NCBI RefSeq assembly: GCF_029784165.1
Contig: NC_073696.1
Span: 231,831,771-231,895,770 of the forward strand
Direction of reading: 5' to 3'
Length of the DNA stretch: 64,000 nt
From: Wyeomyia smithii
Lineage: Eukaryota; Arthropoda; Insecta; Diptera; Culicidae
Shown: piece by piece, positions 32,641-45,799 of the stretch
How the letters are laid out: each line of letters opens with the position of its first letter
How positions within the stretch are numbered: position 1 is the first letter of the stretch
Translations under genes and position numbers: made by a program
The notes under the pieces: model-generated
Told to the model about the DNA's origin: nothing
Database searches by the model: none
The model's input: only the letters and a program-made list of their open reading frames with translations

Positions 32641-34869
32641 ACGATATGTGCGGTCGTCAATGCTCATGCTCATCCTCAAAGAAATTCCGCGCACGTACCT
32701 GGCTCAGCAAACTGAGCACCTTTCACAAACAGAGAACTTTCTTAGATCCATGAACACACTTTTCAAAGGGCGTATGCTTTTTAATTATTTTTGATTAATT
32801 TTGTTCAAAAACGATTATTTTTTGCGATGTGTGACAAAATTATTGTCTACAACTTTTCCGAAGACGTCAAACCAATCAAACAATACGTTCTGGTTCCAAA
32901 ATTTTTGCAATAATCAATGCCCTGTTTACATAAATCTCATTTATAAAATAACCATGATTCAAAAAAAAAATATCAATAACACAAAACGACATCTTTCAGC
33001 TGAATCAAAAATAGCAATTAAAAAACCAAAATTGGGACATTTTTATGGAATCACTCACAGCCAAACAGGACTGCTCCTTGGAGACTCGGATGATAAATGA
33101 GAGCGGGGATCAGAGTGTAACCGAATCGAATTTTTTTTATTGATATTATTTTTATTAAAACTAATTTATCTTGGAAAATTACATCTATTCACTATTGATT
33201 AAATCTCTCGAAACAAGTGAGTCCCATATGCATTAAAAATAAAGCAAAGATGGAATTGATATCTGTTTCACTGTAGCTTATTGAAGATTAGCTTTCTCTA
33301 TATTTTTTTCAGAAAATAATTAATTAAAAATTTAAAAAAAGTGGGGCCGCTCACAACATATCTCTTTGTTTGTGTCTAAAATATGTAAACTTCAGCAACA
33401 GAAGACGAGCATGTGTTTGGTTACTCGTTATTTCAATTTTCTTGTTAGCAGGCAGTTTGAATTAAGGTAGTAGAAAAACTATTTCAACGTTGGGGATTCA
33501 GTTCAGATTGTTGAGCGCTCACTCAGCATGTGAGAGGTGCGAGAATCGAAACGCTGCATCTTAAACCGATAACTTTTTCTATCGAGTAAACTAATATAAT
33601 CAAATTATATCGGGGGTGTTTTTTATAAAACTGCAACTGTAGTCAAATTCGCTATAGATACGCTACGCAGTAGTCGGATGTCGGATGGGAATTGTGGTAA
33701 TTCCCAGTCGCACAAGTGCAACACGCAACACGCAATAGTGTAATAAACTGTTGCGTCTTCCTTCTAAGCCGCAACACGATAAAACGTGGTATTTTGTTGT
33801 GTTTTTAAAAGCATCATCAGTCCGGTTTCACTGGTTGCTAATTTGAAATGAGGGTTATTTTCCGTACATTCCTATAACCTACGGAATAAAATATGTTGGT
33901 GTTTTGCGAAACTGGGAAAATGGCATAGCGTGTAAAAAAGGTGGAGCCTCTTACAACATGGTTCTAAAACAACATTACGAACAGAAAGCGGCTTGTGATT
34001 GGTAAGCTTTTTTGATTGATTCAACTATTGATTAGGACGTTAATGTTCAAGAACTGTTCAGTTAAAGTATTCAAAGCGGTACATGGCACGTACGATTCTA
34101 CACTGTACCATTCAGTTCTCTGCTATAGAAAAAGGTTGGTGATGGGTAAATGCTACAAAACTAAACTCAAAATGATTGATTTTCAACTGAGTTTTTCATT
34201 AATTAGGTGTCGACTATTATACCATAATTTTGGGAGAATCTTCACGTTCCGAACAAAATATTGATGTTTTGAATCCGTTTAGTGATGACGCAGCTTAATG
34301 TGCATTTTAAAAGAACACATATTCATTAATTTTTTCACAGCATACCACCCCTTTCTCATGCTGTACAAGTATAAGAATATTAGTTTTTGAGTCCCTTATT
34401 TAATTGATACCTTAGTTATTATTTAGGTTGAGTGTCATTTTTTCCTAGAAGAGTTTGCAGTTTTCATTGGCCTCAAACGAATTTGCCATTTTTCTCCATT
34501 TTGAAATGATTGGCGCTGCGATTTTGCATAGCTATACACCTGGCAAAGCAAATTTGTGGTATAATAACTATAACAGGAAGCTACAAAATAAAATTTAAAT
34601 CTATTAACTCCGGATAAGGGAAAAAGAGCAGAAAAATATATTAGTTGAAACCCTTTCTTTCAATTAAAATTATGTTAAATTTCACGAGGTGAAAATCGGA
34701 CTCAATTTTCGATGAAACCCATTACCAACGCTCGATATGCTAATGAACACGCGTATCAATTCTGCAATCAAACAGCAGCCAAACAAAACCCACTTCAGAC
34801 AAGTTAACAAGAGCCTTTGGCTTTTTCTACACATTTCCAGCGGGGTCGAAAGGAAACAATATTTTGTTT
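32641..34869. other. AT-rich sequence with repeat fragments, no gene
   Basis: The block at 32845-32895 resembles 20488-20545. The CACAAGTGCAACACGCAACA block near 33712 resembles 28130. No terminal repeats or convincing frames were found. Confidence 0.4.
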
Positions 34870-36190
34870 CATTTAATTTTCAGCACCTCTGGCGTCGCTG
34901 TTGGTCGTAGCTAGAGCTAGTGTTCATTAGAGCGTCCCTGCCAGAGTGCTCTTCTGCTTCGTCACCGATTTCCCGCAAAATTTAGCTAACCGAGTTAAAA
35001 TGGCGTGGGAATATTTTTTTTCTGTTTCTCTCTCCCTCTCTTTCTAATCGTTGCGTCGCTTCCTACGGGTTTGGGGAGTTTCACAATCAAATGCCCCCTA
35101 AAAACAGCGAGCCCCTTGTTCACACAGGAAGTCCAAGTGAGGTCGATTATTGCTTGATTTGTTTGGACATAATGATAAGTAATTTGTTGTTTACGTTGGA
35201 CTTTGTTGTGGTTGATATTTTTTGTGGGTATTTCTTTCCTATTTCAGCAGTTTTAAATTACCCCTGTAAACTATGCAAATTCGTCCAACGCGACAGTCAA
35301 TTAGACTCCGGTGGGTCTCCGAGTTGGAGCTACAACGCAGTTGCACCGGGTCGCTCAGTTCAATCGAATATAGGTATTTACTTCAATTAGGCTTTCTAAT
35401 ATCAACAGCCAATAAACGACGACATAAAATTCCCATTTAACAGTAGGAGAAAACCCGAAACACGCAATAAAGAAGAAATCAACCTCTTCCCTTCAAATTT
35501 ATTCGAAAATATTATCCATTAACGAGCTCAACGCACGAATCTATTAGCACCTCGATCGTCGTCACCAAAGTGCGACCACACGAAGAGCACCCGGGGATAA
35601 GGCGTAACGTACGCAACCTTCAAACCACCTGTCGTCTTCAACCGGGGATGCTGTGGAGCCGAAATGGGCTACCACTTAGGTCTGTCCAATAACAATAAAG
35701 TCCACTGACGGATGGCTAGATGGGACACAGCGAGGTTTTCGGACGATTCTCTAAATGGCCATTTTCAGCACATCCTAAACGGGGAATAATGTATTCATCG
35801 CCAGCTAGCCCCAATTGGTCGCGTAATTTCCTCCGGCTAGGCCTTATCGTTTCCGAACACGTTCGAACCTTTTCGGGACCCACACGTTCGCATTCCGGCT
35901 ATCAAATTAACGTTGCATTTTACATAATTGGTTTTTATTGGAGTCGATCGTCCGTTGCGTCTTCGCGGCGATGACGCCGCTGCGTGTGGCGTTGAATGTG
36001 TACTTCGAAGATTGTCCGAAGCCGATAGAAACGACAACGGACGGACGTCGCTTTCTCCCGGTTTGCCCGGTGGTGGGCGTGTGGGCGTCCCGGGATGTGA
36101 CCAAACCGGCCCTGAAGCCAGCACCGATCGCTGAGACGACGAGGGGCTGGTGAAATTTTGATTGAAATTTCATGTAGCTCAAAGGTCTGC
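34870..36190. other. GC-richer, repeat-poor DNA, possible exons of an unidentified gene
   Basis: On plus, an acceptor-like TTTCTTTCCTATTTCAG ends at about 35248. A stretch follows to a possible donor, ATAG|GTATTT, at about 35371; it contains an early stop in the entering frame and could be UTR. Around 35970-36153 a frame reads MTPLRVALNVYFEDCPKPIE, continuing to PIAETTRGW and a stop, overlapped by an equally open minus frame. I cannot decide whether any of this is coding. Confidence 0.3.
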
Positions 36191-37090
36191 TAAGACAACA
36201 GTGCGAGTAAAGTTTTTTCTTCTTCTATCTTTCTCAAGAGTGAAGCAATCTGTAAGTAGATATGATGATCCATTACGACTGCTGTTGGATCCCGATTAGA
36301 AATTTCACTGCTTCTGTTTCTACTATTTGCATGCAGATACGCGGTTCGAACTCGAGGGCTGTTGCAGAGGCATCGCGCCTACCGGTTATCGCGATGACAA
36401 GTCGACATAAACTTTCAATTAATCTGATAGAGACATCTGCGCCCGCTTTGGGGGTACTTTTACGACTTTATGCGAGCGATGGTTGCATTCGGTTTTTTAA
36501 TGGGTTTGTGTGTCGGTTGCTATCTTGCTGAGTGCTGGAGAAAAACAAGGGAAGAATTGAGGAAAACGTAGTTCGTATCGCACCGGATGATTATCGCTAG
36601 ATATTTATGACATTCCAGGGAATGGTTTGCTCGAGGTCGACATCGACGTGCTAAATGGTACTGCTGCGAAATTTCACCTAAAACACAGCCCACATTTAGC
36701 TCTATAACACCTTTACTTGACTGCCAATTATTTTCATTTGAAGTATATGTGTGAGCTGAATCGTTCGAATTAATTGGGCAACTTTCATAAAAATGGAGTT
36801 ACAGTGGTCATCTTATGAAAAAAAGGATTTTTCAATTAACTTCATAACAAATATCAGACGTTTTTTAGATTCCGTGAAGGTTATTGGTTAAATTAACTAT
36901 TTTGTAATGCCTCCGAACATGTATTGTCATAGTTTAATTAATGCGTTTATATAGCTGTTTTACGAAACTCGGCTGCAAGCCTAATTCGACAATTGTTTTT
37001 AAAATATATAAAAAAATAAATTATCAAAGTGTTCTATTTTTGTATATTTTACAATATTAAAATTGTCATTAATCACGAACATATCTAGTA
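36191..37090. other. Unassigned sequence
   Basis: No repeat family of the window and no recognisable domain. The stretch becomes AT-rich after about 36680. Confidence 0.4.
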
Positions 37091-37094
37091 CAGT

Positions 37095-37425
37095 AACGAC
37101 TTACTTTGCACGTTTTTTACGCGGGTGCTTTTTTTTTTATAACTCAAAAACGGTACAAGAAATCGTCCTCATTTCAATCAAGTTTTCCGTTTTATGCCAA
37201 AGGTAATCGAATATCCGTTAAAAAAAAATACAATTTTTGGTGTAAATACTGAAAATGTTGAATTTTGGTCTCTAGATTGACTACTATCATATTCAAAGGA
37301 GGTTTAAACATTTAATAATGGTTTTCTTCGTTATATTAGCAGCTCGAAAAAGTCTTTTTTTACGCGGTTCCATACAAATTTGGGTCGCATCCCCCGCGTG
37401 AAAAAACCTTTGTGTACTAGGATAT
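37095..37425. repeat. Relative of the CGCGTAAA minisatellite unit
   Basis: GCACGTTTTTTACGCGGGTG at the left is roughly mirrored by CCCCCGCGTGAAAAAACC at the right. An inner TTTTTTTACGCGGTTCC block lies near 37355. The ends resemble those of 20069-20378, but the middle is ordinary AT-rich DNA instead of a tandem array. Confidence 0.5.
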
Positions 37426-37439
37426 CGGCTCTATTATCA

Positions 37440-39935
37440 TCATGGGCCAACCTAAAAAGCAGTATGCGAAGCGATAATCTCCGCCTACAACAACAACTGT
37501 CCTACAAAAAATGTCACTTCCACCAGGAATGTTCCCTGGTGGAATGACAGAGTCGAGCAGCTTCGTAAAACAGCACGAAAACTGTTTAACAGAGCGAAAA
37601 TCTCGTCGTATTGGACTCCTTATAGGAGAGTTCTAACCAAATACAACAATGAACTAAGGAGATCCAAACGAAAATCCTTGGTTCACACTTGCGAAAGTAT
37701 TGATTGCTCTTCAATTGTGGCGAGACTTCATAAGACGCTCGCAAATGACCACTCGAACGATTTTCAAGGCAAGCCAAATACTTCACCACATACCTTCCGC
37801 ATGGAGACTAGTAAAGGTAGTCTTCATACCAAAAGCAGGGACAAGTCACTCCCAAAAGCATTCAGACCCATCAGTTTATCATCAATTTTGCTAAAAACGA
37901 TGGAGAAGGTTTTTTTTTCTTTGTTGGGGACATTATACCACTGCGACCAGTACTTAGATCTATTGTGGTGTGATGGAGAAAGTTATATCCGGATACCTAA
38001 AATCTGAAAACATTACCTAATATCCACTATCTGGGTTCCAAAATCAACGATCACAGTGTTCCACTCGCTTGTGACCAAAGTAGAAAAATCCCCAAGAAAA
38101 GTAGCCCTGTGCGCATTTCTCGACATTGAAGGGGCCTTTAATAATGCTTCATATCGATGACACAAGCCATGAAGAAGAGACATTTCGATAATTGCACAGT
38201 CGACTGAACTAAAGGTTGCCTGCAAGGGGGGAATCTCTCCCTCTTGCTATGGTCATTGATTGACGACCTTCTAAAGGACTTAGTTATAGTGGTTTGTGGT
38301 AAATTCGACAATGTGATATCAGATAGGATGCAGCAGGCTTTAAACCTTAAAAGAAGCCCTGAGAACCCCCCAGCAAAAACATCAATTGTTCTCTTCACAA
38401 AAAGAAGAAAACTGCACCTGCACCTGTAGAGACCTACATCTTAGTGGGGTGGATTCAGTTAAGTATCTCGGTGTAATCCTAGATGCTTAATTACCCTGGA
38501 ACGTACACTTAGATTTAATGATAAGCAAGGCAACTCAACGTTGTGGGTTTGCTCCAAGATGGTGGGAAGAACTTGGGGCTTAGAACCAAAAATGGTAATG
38601 TAGGTGTACACCGCAATAGTAAGGCCTCGAATTTCTTACGCGTCGTTAGTATGGTGGCCAAAACCAAGAAGACCCCGGCAACGAGGATACTGGATAAACT
38701 TCAGCAGCTAGCTTGTATTACCACAACCGGAGTACACCTTCTGAAGCATTAGAAGCTATCCTCCATCTACTTCCTTTGAATCAACACGTTCAACTAGAGG
38801 CCAAGAAAAGTGCACATAAGCTCAAATGACAAAACTGATACTGGGCGGGGATAAGATAGGTCACTTGAAGATCTTGAATCTCCTACCTGCTGAACCAGCA
38901 ACGAACCTGAACAGTGATTTGATGGAACCTAGATCCAACTACAACATCCCATACTCAGTATATGAACCCTCTCGCTCAGTATGAGATGCGGGAGGACCTG
39001 GCGTTCGAAATAGATCGATCAAGTTATATACTGACGGTTCAAAAATGGGGATCGTAACAGGGGCGGGAGTGTACGGTCCTAGAACAAAAATATCAGTAGC
39101 TATGGGGACAGTCTTCCAGGCTGAAATATTCGCCATTATAGAATGTGCCAATATCTGCTTGAAAAGGAAGTATAGACACGCCAACACCTGCATTTTCTCG
39201 GACAGTCAAGCGGCACTTAAGGCCCCGAAAGCCCACAAGTGAATGCCTAGAATTGTCTGGGACTGCATTTGCCTTCTACAACAGATGAGCCAGTTGAATT
39301 CTGTAAATCTTCACTGGATTCCTGGTCACTGCGGAATAGAGGGCAATGAAGTTGCAGATGAACTCGCCAGATTTGATTCCCAATCAACCTTCATTGGCCT
39401 GAACCGTTTTGTGGTATCTGTGTCCTGAAGGCTGAGCTAAAAAAATGGGAACAACGAGAGATTACAGCCAAAAGAAAGGCAGTGAAAACTCTTAACCAAT
39501 CAAAAAGATTTATAACACCAAACACACAAATTTCTCAAAAGTTTCTGAATCTCAATAAGAGCAATCTCAGTATACTCACTGGCCTAATAACTGGTCACTG
39601 TCCGAGCAAACATCATCTTCAGAAAATTGGTTCCACCCAAGATGATATTTGTCGCAACTCAGAAAGCGAAACCTCGGAAAATTTGCTTTGCAATTGCGTA
39701 GCACTAATAGGACACAGACTTCAGTACTTCAATAAGGGCTCCCTAGAACCCAAGGGAATCTGGTCTGCGCCACCAGTCTGTGTAACTAGTTTCATAAAAC
39801 AAGTTGTTCCCAATTGGCACATATCTCGCTATAGGTCGCCGTCTATCACTTCCTCAATAAGTGGTAGTACAAGCTTGAAGCGCAGTGCAGCAAACCGGAA
39901 CATACCACAATAAATCGAATAAATGGACGCTGTGG
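37440..39935 (+). pseudogene. Non-LTR retrotransposon ORF2 remnant with RNase H (LOA/I-like)
   Basis: In order on plus, with frame changes: IPSAWRLVKVVFIPKAG, FRPISLSSILLKTMEKV, the motif-A text ALCAFLDIEGAFNNASY, motif B in GCLQGGNLSLLLWSLIDDLL, then DLVIVVCGKFDNVISDRMQQ, VKYLGVILDA and a full RNase H domain. The RNase H shows LYTDGSKMG, GTVFQAEIFAI, IFSDSQAALKA and LHWIPGHCGIEGNEVADELA. A cysteine-rich tail follows (ICRNSESETSENLLCNC). The YADD box is lost by a deletion joining IDDLLK to DLVIVV. RNase H after RT and the GCPQGG-like motif B suggest LOA or I-type elements such as Aedes Lian (from memory). Endonuclease and ORF1 are missing. Confidence 0.85.
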
Positions 39936-40019
39936 TCCAAAAAAACCCCCAACAGGAAAAAAAATCATCATGGGTGTGATATTATCGTCAAGACCCTCAC
40001 AATAGCCGGAAAGTAACTG

Positions 40020-40690
40020 TAGGAGGTGTGCTCGACGCAGTTTATCAGAATCTTAAAGTCCATCGAAACGTGGACACAACATGGAATAACCTTGAGCAAG
40101 TGTGGGTGTCGATAAAATTTGTTGATAGAAATGTTTTTCTTTGCAACATTTTTCTTCCATCTGTAAGAATTCGTAACGCAAAATAAGAAAACTATGGCTC
40201 CAGCAGCAGTCTATTGGGCTGGATGGAATTCTACCTAAAGGGTCGAACAATCAGTGCCAAAATTAGAGACGAGCTTTCCATTTTTTCCCCTGCAACAGCT
40301 GAAGTTGCTCAAGGTAGTCACCTGGGACCACTTGTATTTCTGCTGTATTTTAACGACATTAAAGCATCCAGCGCCGTTTCGTTCGCTACGCTTTTCACCT
40401 CTTGCCATGGAAATGGCTTATGTGGAACACTCGTTATGAGGATCGTTGCGATTTCACCAGATCAATTAAATGTTCCATCTGGAACTCCCTGTAATGCATC
40501 TACCTTTCCCTCAACCTTCGCCTTCAACGAACTTTCAACTAGTGTTTCGTCCATGTTTGTTCTTCAACTGTCCATTGAAATGCTTTGTTCTTAATTTGTT
40601 GCTATGTTTAGACAATTGTTGTATTAATGTTCAGAGTAGTAGTCTAGTCACCATTAGGACAATATATGTCTGTTGGCAGGAAGTATAATA
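40020..40690 (+). pseudogene. Non-LTR retrotransposon remnant, endonuclease end plus RT fragment (CR1/Jockey-like)
   Basis: Frame 40023 onward reads GGVLDAVYQNLKVHRN, then LEQVWVSIKFVDRNVFLCNI and FLPSVR, the middle of an apurinic endonuclease domain, and then a stop. After a deletion an RT piece follows: WMEFYLKGRTISAKIRDELS and AQGSHLGPLVFLLYFNDI (motif B). The last ~250 bases are probable 3' untranslated sequence ending in AATAAAAATAAAT near 40686-40698. It abuts the LOA-like remnant in the same orientation but is a different family. Confidence 0.75.
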
Positions 40691-40699
40691 AAAATAAAT

Positions 40700-41325
40700 T
40701 AATTGTTAGGAGGTAAATGGTGCCTTAGAGCCGTAATTTGGTGCATGATGATTCTTTATATTGCAGAGCATCTTTCTACACAAAAATAGTTCTCTATGAC
40801 TTCATTAACCCCCTGGACGATAGTAGAGCCAACACCCTAACACATTTCCAATGGAATGCATGAATTTCATTGATGATCAATTTAAGCCCGATTCAATTTA
40901 TGCGATATTTTAGAATTTTCGAATTCATTTCATTAAGTAAACTCATAGCTGAAAGAATTTTCTTGTTTCAGGTAAAATAAAAATGAACCGAGTTATTTAT
41001 TGTGAAAAGTGGTGAATTTCAACCCGTTCTATGGTACTTTAAGATGTATTGAAAACAATTTCGTAAATAAGGATGTATTAAATTAAATATGCACTTAGAT
41101 CCTTCAAAAAAAAATTTCTTCAAAAAGTTGTTGACAATAAAACTGAAATACTTTGGAAAGTTATTTTTGTTTTTTGATTTTTACATATTCGAAACGACAT
41201 CTCTTAATTGTATGGAAATGGCTGATTTTGTGCCAAATAAATTGTCATTTGCGGAAAGTACTACTTTTCTTATTAAACTTAATGAAAACGGTGGTTGAAG
41301 CGCGTTAAGAGTTAAAAAAGTTTAC
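40700..41325. other. AT-rich sequence with no recognisable feature
   Basis: No gene or element ends are visible. Confidence 0.45.
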
Positions 41326-41329
41326 GAAC

Positions 41330-42050
41330 ATGCTGCTCTAAGTTTGACCACGTCGCTTAAATGACGGTAATTCCAATGTTGACGGCTGCCCGCGTTAAGG
41401 AAGGCCAAAAACCTTCGATGACACTGAATTGGAGGAATTGCTCGATAAAGATGCATGCCGAACGCAGGAACAGCCTGCTTCGTTAAACCATTTCCAAGCA
41501 ACTGCATGCTTTGAGAATGATTCAAAAACACGGAGCTTGGGTTCTTAATGATTTGTAGCCAAGGGAGTTGAGCGTTGTTTTTTCTCCTGTGAACAAATAC
41601 TTGAGCGACAAAATATGAAGTTTCCTTCATCCCATAGTGACCGGTGATGAAAAATGGATTCATTACAGCAACGCAAAGAAAAGAAAGTCATGAGCCTTCC
41701 TAATCGTGGTCATACGTCGTAGGCTCGGCAGAATATACATACTGCGTAGGTTATGCTATGTATTTGGTGGGACCAGGTCGGGGTTGTTTATAATAAGTTG
41801 ATGAAACCGAATGAAATCATCGTCATGGAACGGTATCGACTTCAATTGATGCGATTAAGCCGGGTACTGCGCGAAAAATGGCCACAAAATGAACAGACCC
41901 ATGAAAAGTGATTCTATTGGATGACAACGCTCTGCCTCATACTGCCCAAGTCGTTAAAACTTACATAGAAACGCTCAAATGCGGAGTCCTCATATCTTAC
42001 CCATCATTATATAGAATGATTCATAGGTGACTATTTTTCCAAAATAAAGT
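41330..42050 (+). pseudogene. Degenerate mariner transposase
   Basis: The plus strand reads EGRPKTFDDTELEELLDKDA, then a CEQ-containing linker and TGDEKWIHYSNAKKRKS, with the first catalytic Asp at 41646-41648. Next come a YVGWDQ-like IWWDQ region, then LLDDNALPHTAQVVKTYIET and a tail. The GDEKWI and DNAxPH signatures identify mariner. The His before the second Asp has become Asp (LHDNARPH to LDDNALPH). The YSPDLAPSDYHLF segment with the third Asp is deleted, so SYPS runs straight into LYRMIHR. Several frameshifts and stops add to this. No TIRs were found. Confidence 0.85.
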
Positions 42051-42710
42051 CGAATTTTTATTAAAGCGAGAAGTTATATTCCTATTTTTTCTATTTTTAA
42101 GCTAAAATGACTACGAATAACGTTATTTTGAGAGCTCAATAAAATTAATGCAATTTTTTGCATTAATGCAAAAAATCATTCATTTATATTTTTTTTTCTC
42201 ACATAGAAAATCATCAAAACTAACAACACACAAAATATTTTCCCTAACTAAGAGTACAAGTTTATTGAAAAACTCACACTTCTACAGAAATGACATCATT
42301 AGTACTAATTTGCCTTGGAAAGCTAACTCTTTTTGCCTTTTTCTTGAAAAACAAACCCAAAGTTAATGGGGATGGAAATGAACCTGCTGATAGTAATACT
42401 TAAGTAGCAACTTTGTTCAATTAAATTGAGAAGTTTTGTTTAATTTTTAGTAACTTTTCATTATGGAATAAATCAGATTAATAATATAAAACCACAATTT
42501 AAGTTTATATAACAAAGTTCGACTTTAGGAAGATGACTGCGAAAAATGATAAAACACCCTGCATTAATAGTATATTATTATCATTTTTGTAGAGCTTCTA
42601 TACCAAACATGTAAGAAGTCGACAATTTTGGTAGTTTCTATATATAGAGATGTACAAACTGAGGACAACATGCAGGATAAGTTGGCACATTTCATTACTG
42701 AAAGACTATA
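42051..42710. other. AT-rich sequence with no recognisable feature
   Basis: A TGCAATTTTTTGCATTAATGCA palindrome-like stretch lies at about 42149-42170. No gene is seen. Confidence 0.4.
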
Positions 42711-42711
42711 T

Positions 42712-44600
42712 GGGTCATTCCATACGAAGTGTACATGCCACTTGGACACGACCATCACAGATTTTGTTCAAAGTTGAGGGAATTATTCATCTACTGTCTC
42801 TTTGGAAAAATCCCAATTTTGGTGTCGATTGGAATACCTCTTGCTCTTCAGGACCCCTCTCTTTATTGCAAAGTCGCATAATTTTTGTCAAAAATTTTTT
42901 TATTCTTTTTCTTAAAATTCATAGACTTAAGATATCCGAAAAATATTGATAGATGATTTTTGAAGAAAATAAACCAAGGAATCCAGAAAAAATATAAGTT
43001 TTGACCGAAAGTGTTGCCAGATAAATTATTTTTATATTTGAAAACTAAATTTACATTTTTCGGCAAATGCGGCAATTTTTATTTTAAATTTGATAATTTC
43101 ATCGTCTTCCTTGGAAAATTTCACATAAGAAACAACTATCATTCCGAGGTAATATGAGCCAATCTCGAGATATAACATTTTTACGAAAAAAGTTGTACAC
43201 TTCGTAATTATTTTATTTTATAATTTATAGACGTAAGACATCCGAAAAATAGTGATAGGTGAATTTTGAGGAAAATAAACCAAGAAATCCAGAAAAAATA
43301 TTGTTTTTGATCGGAAGTGTTGCCAGATAGATTATTTTTGTATTTTAAAATTAAATTTGTATTTTTCGGCCAATGCAGCTAATTTTATTTTAAATTTGAT
43401 GGTTTCATCGTGTTTCTCAGAAAATTTTACGTAAGAAGCACTTACCACTTTGTGGTAATATGAGCCAATCTTGAGATATAACCTTTTCACGAAAAATTAA
43501 TTACGAAATTCAGAACTTTTTTCGTAAAAATGCTATATCTCGAGATTGGCTCATATTACCACGGGTTGATAGTTGTTTCTTATGTAAAATTTTCCAAGGA
43601 ACACGATGAAATTAGCAAATTTAAGATAAAAATGGCTGCATTTGCCGAAAAATGTAAATTTAGTTTTAGAATACAAAATAATCTTTCCAGCAACACTTCC
43701 GGTCAAAAATAATATTTTTTATGGATTTCTTGGTTTATTTTCTTCGAAATTCACTTATCAATATTTCCCGGGTGTCTTACGTCTATGAATTGTGAAAAAA
43801 ATTAATTACGAAGTTTACAACTTTTTTCGTAAAAATGTTATATCTCGAGATTGGCTCACATTACCTCGGGGTGATAGTTGTTTCTTACGTAAAATTTTCC
43901 AAGAAATACGATGAAACCATCAAATTTGAAATAAAATTAGCTACATTTGCCGAAAAATGCAAATTTAGTTTTAAAATACAAAAATAATCTATCTGGCAAC
44001 GCTTCTGATCAAAAATACTATTTTTTCTGGATTCCTTGGTTTATTTTGCTTAAAATTCACCTATCACTATTTTTCGGGCGTCTTACGTCTATACATTATA
44101 AAATAAAATAATTACGAAATTTACAACTTTTTTCGTAAAATTGTTATGTCTCGAGATTGGCTCATATTACCTCGGGATGATAGTTAAAAAAATAAAATAC
44201 GATAAAATTATCAAAATTAAGATAAAAATGGCTGCATTTGCCGAAAAATGTAAATTTAGTTTTCAAATCCAAAAATAATTTATCTGGCAACATTTCCAGT
44301 CAAAACTTATATTTTTTCTGGATTCCTCGGTTTATTTTCTTCAAAAATCATCTATCAGTATTTTTCGGACATCTTACGTCTATGAATTGTAAGAAAAAGA
44401 AAAAAGAGATTTCTGACAAAAATTGCGTGACTTTGCAATAAAAGGGGGGTCCTGGAGAGCGGAGGGAATTCCAATCGACACCAAAATTGGGATTTTTTCA
44501 AAGTGACAGTAGATGAATAATTCTCCCAACTTTGAACAAAATCTGTGATGATCGTGTCCAAGTTTGTGCTTTTTCGTGGTCACTTCGTATGGAATGACCC
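42712..44600. mobile_element. 1.9-kb foldback element with tandem ~300-bp subrepeats in both arms
   Basis: GGGTCATTCCATACGAAGTG opens the element and its exact inverse complement, CACTTCGTATGGAATGACCC, closes it. The arms meet near 43500. Each arm contains tandem ~300-bp units marked by GACGTAAGACATCCGAAAAAT, CTGGCAACACTTCCGGTC-like and CTCGAGATTGGCTCATATTA blocks. The landmark lies at 42924 and 43230 in the left arm, and inverted at about 43776, 44082 and 44373 in the right arm. The outer ~190 bases are unique to the ends. The interior has no transposase. A short ATAT lies near both outer borders, too weak to call a duplication. The layout is that of insect foldback elements. Confidence 0.8.
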
Positions 44601-45265
44601 AAATATTTTATCCACATGATTTATCATCTCAAGGATAGTTTATCCAACGTTTTCTTTTATTTTTTCTTGCGTCGTGAATTCATGTGTGGTGCTTTTAAAG
44701 ATTTTTGTTTTCTTTTTTTTTGGCAAAGTTTTTGATGGTAAAAATCTAAGAATTGGACTGAGGTTTTAAGAAATTTTTAACTTTTATTTACGTTTCCAGA
44801 TAAAAACTCTACCCGAGGAAAAAATGTTGTGACCAATTATGTCATTTTGCAAAATATAATTTTTAACTCCTATCTAAAAGTTATCTTTAAACTTCAGCAA
44901 GAAATATTTGAAACAAAATGAATTCTTGTCAATTTTCTTGCTCCGAGGGGGGTTTAGAACTCAGCGTCTACCCCCTCTTCCTTCTACCTTCAGAACTCTT
45001 GATATCCAAAAAATGTTCAATATTGGGATTCAGCATTACTGTTTACTAGAGTGCCAATGCAATGTATGGAAAAAATGTGACCTTCGATTTTCGTTTTGGC
45101 TGACAAGTTTTTTCTTTTCGAAAAAAGTCCTCATGCGAAATTTGAGCACAACCGGTCTTCGATAGGTCGTGTGTCGAAGCGGTCGAAGTGGAAATTTTTT
45201 GACATATAAAAAATAAATGTTTGATATCGATAAGTTTTTGACGTCGAATTACATCTTAGGTCTGG
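44601..45265. other. AT-rich sequence with no recognisable feature
   Basis: No terminal repeats or domains were seen. Confidence 0.45.
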
Positions 45266-45269
45266 AATA

Positions 45270-45430
45270 GGGCAGAAATCGGCCTGTGATGCCATTTTGA
45301 AATCCAATGCGATGACAGCTGGTTATTGGAAAACAGCCTAAAGTGACCAAATACAAACTAATATTAGTATTTTAGGAACCGGGATGATATCCAGAGACCA
45401 TCAATCCACCCCAGCTACCATTTCGAATCT
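45270..45430. repeat. Single diverged copy of the ~120-bp repeat seen at 6.2-6.7 kb
   Basis: Landmarks are GATGCCATTTTGAAATCCAA, TTGGAAAACAGCC and GGAACCGGGATGATATCCAG. Confidence 0.55.
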
Positions 45431-45799
45431 CTTTAGGGCCACCACATTATTTTCAGAGAATTGTTCCATTAGTGTTGGATAAGAATTAACGACATAGGCA
45501 TATTGAAACAAGATAGTCTGTTAGCGTGAAAAGAGAATTATTAATGAAATTTACCGCTTCAGACCATCTAATCTTGCGGCCGTGTTTCATACACAGTCTC
45601 TTCAATTTTTTGATGCCAAATGTCATAGAAATGCATGAAATATCGAGAGTTGGTTATCAGCAGAAATTTGTATTGCTACTCTTTTTTTACGATTTTATTT
45701 CACTGCCTTGCGGCTGTCGTATCTCCCACGGGAAACATGGTGTCTAATATCAGCACTCTATTTCAACGAAAGCATGTCGGAAAAATATTCTTTTTCAGA
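45431..45799. other. Unassigned sequence
   Basis: Probably a continuation of the dispersed repeat that follows. Overlapping short frames only. Confidence 0.35.
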
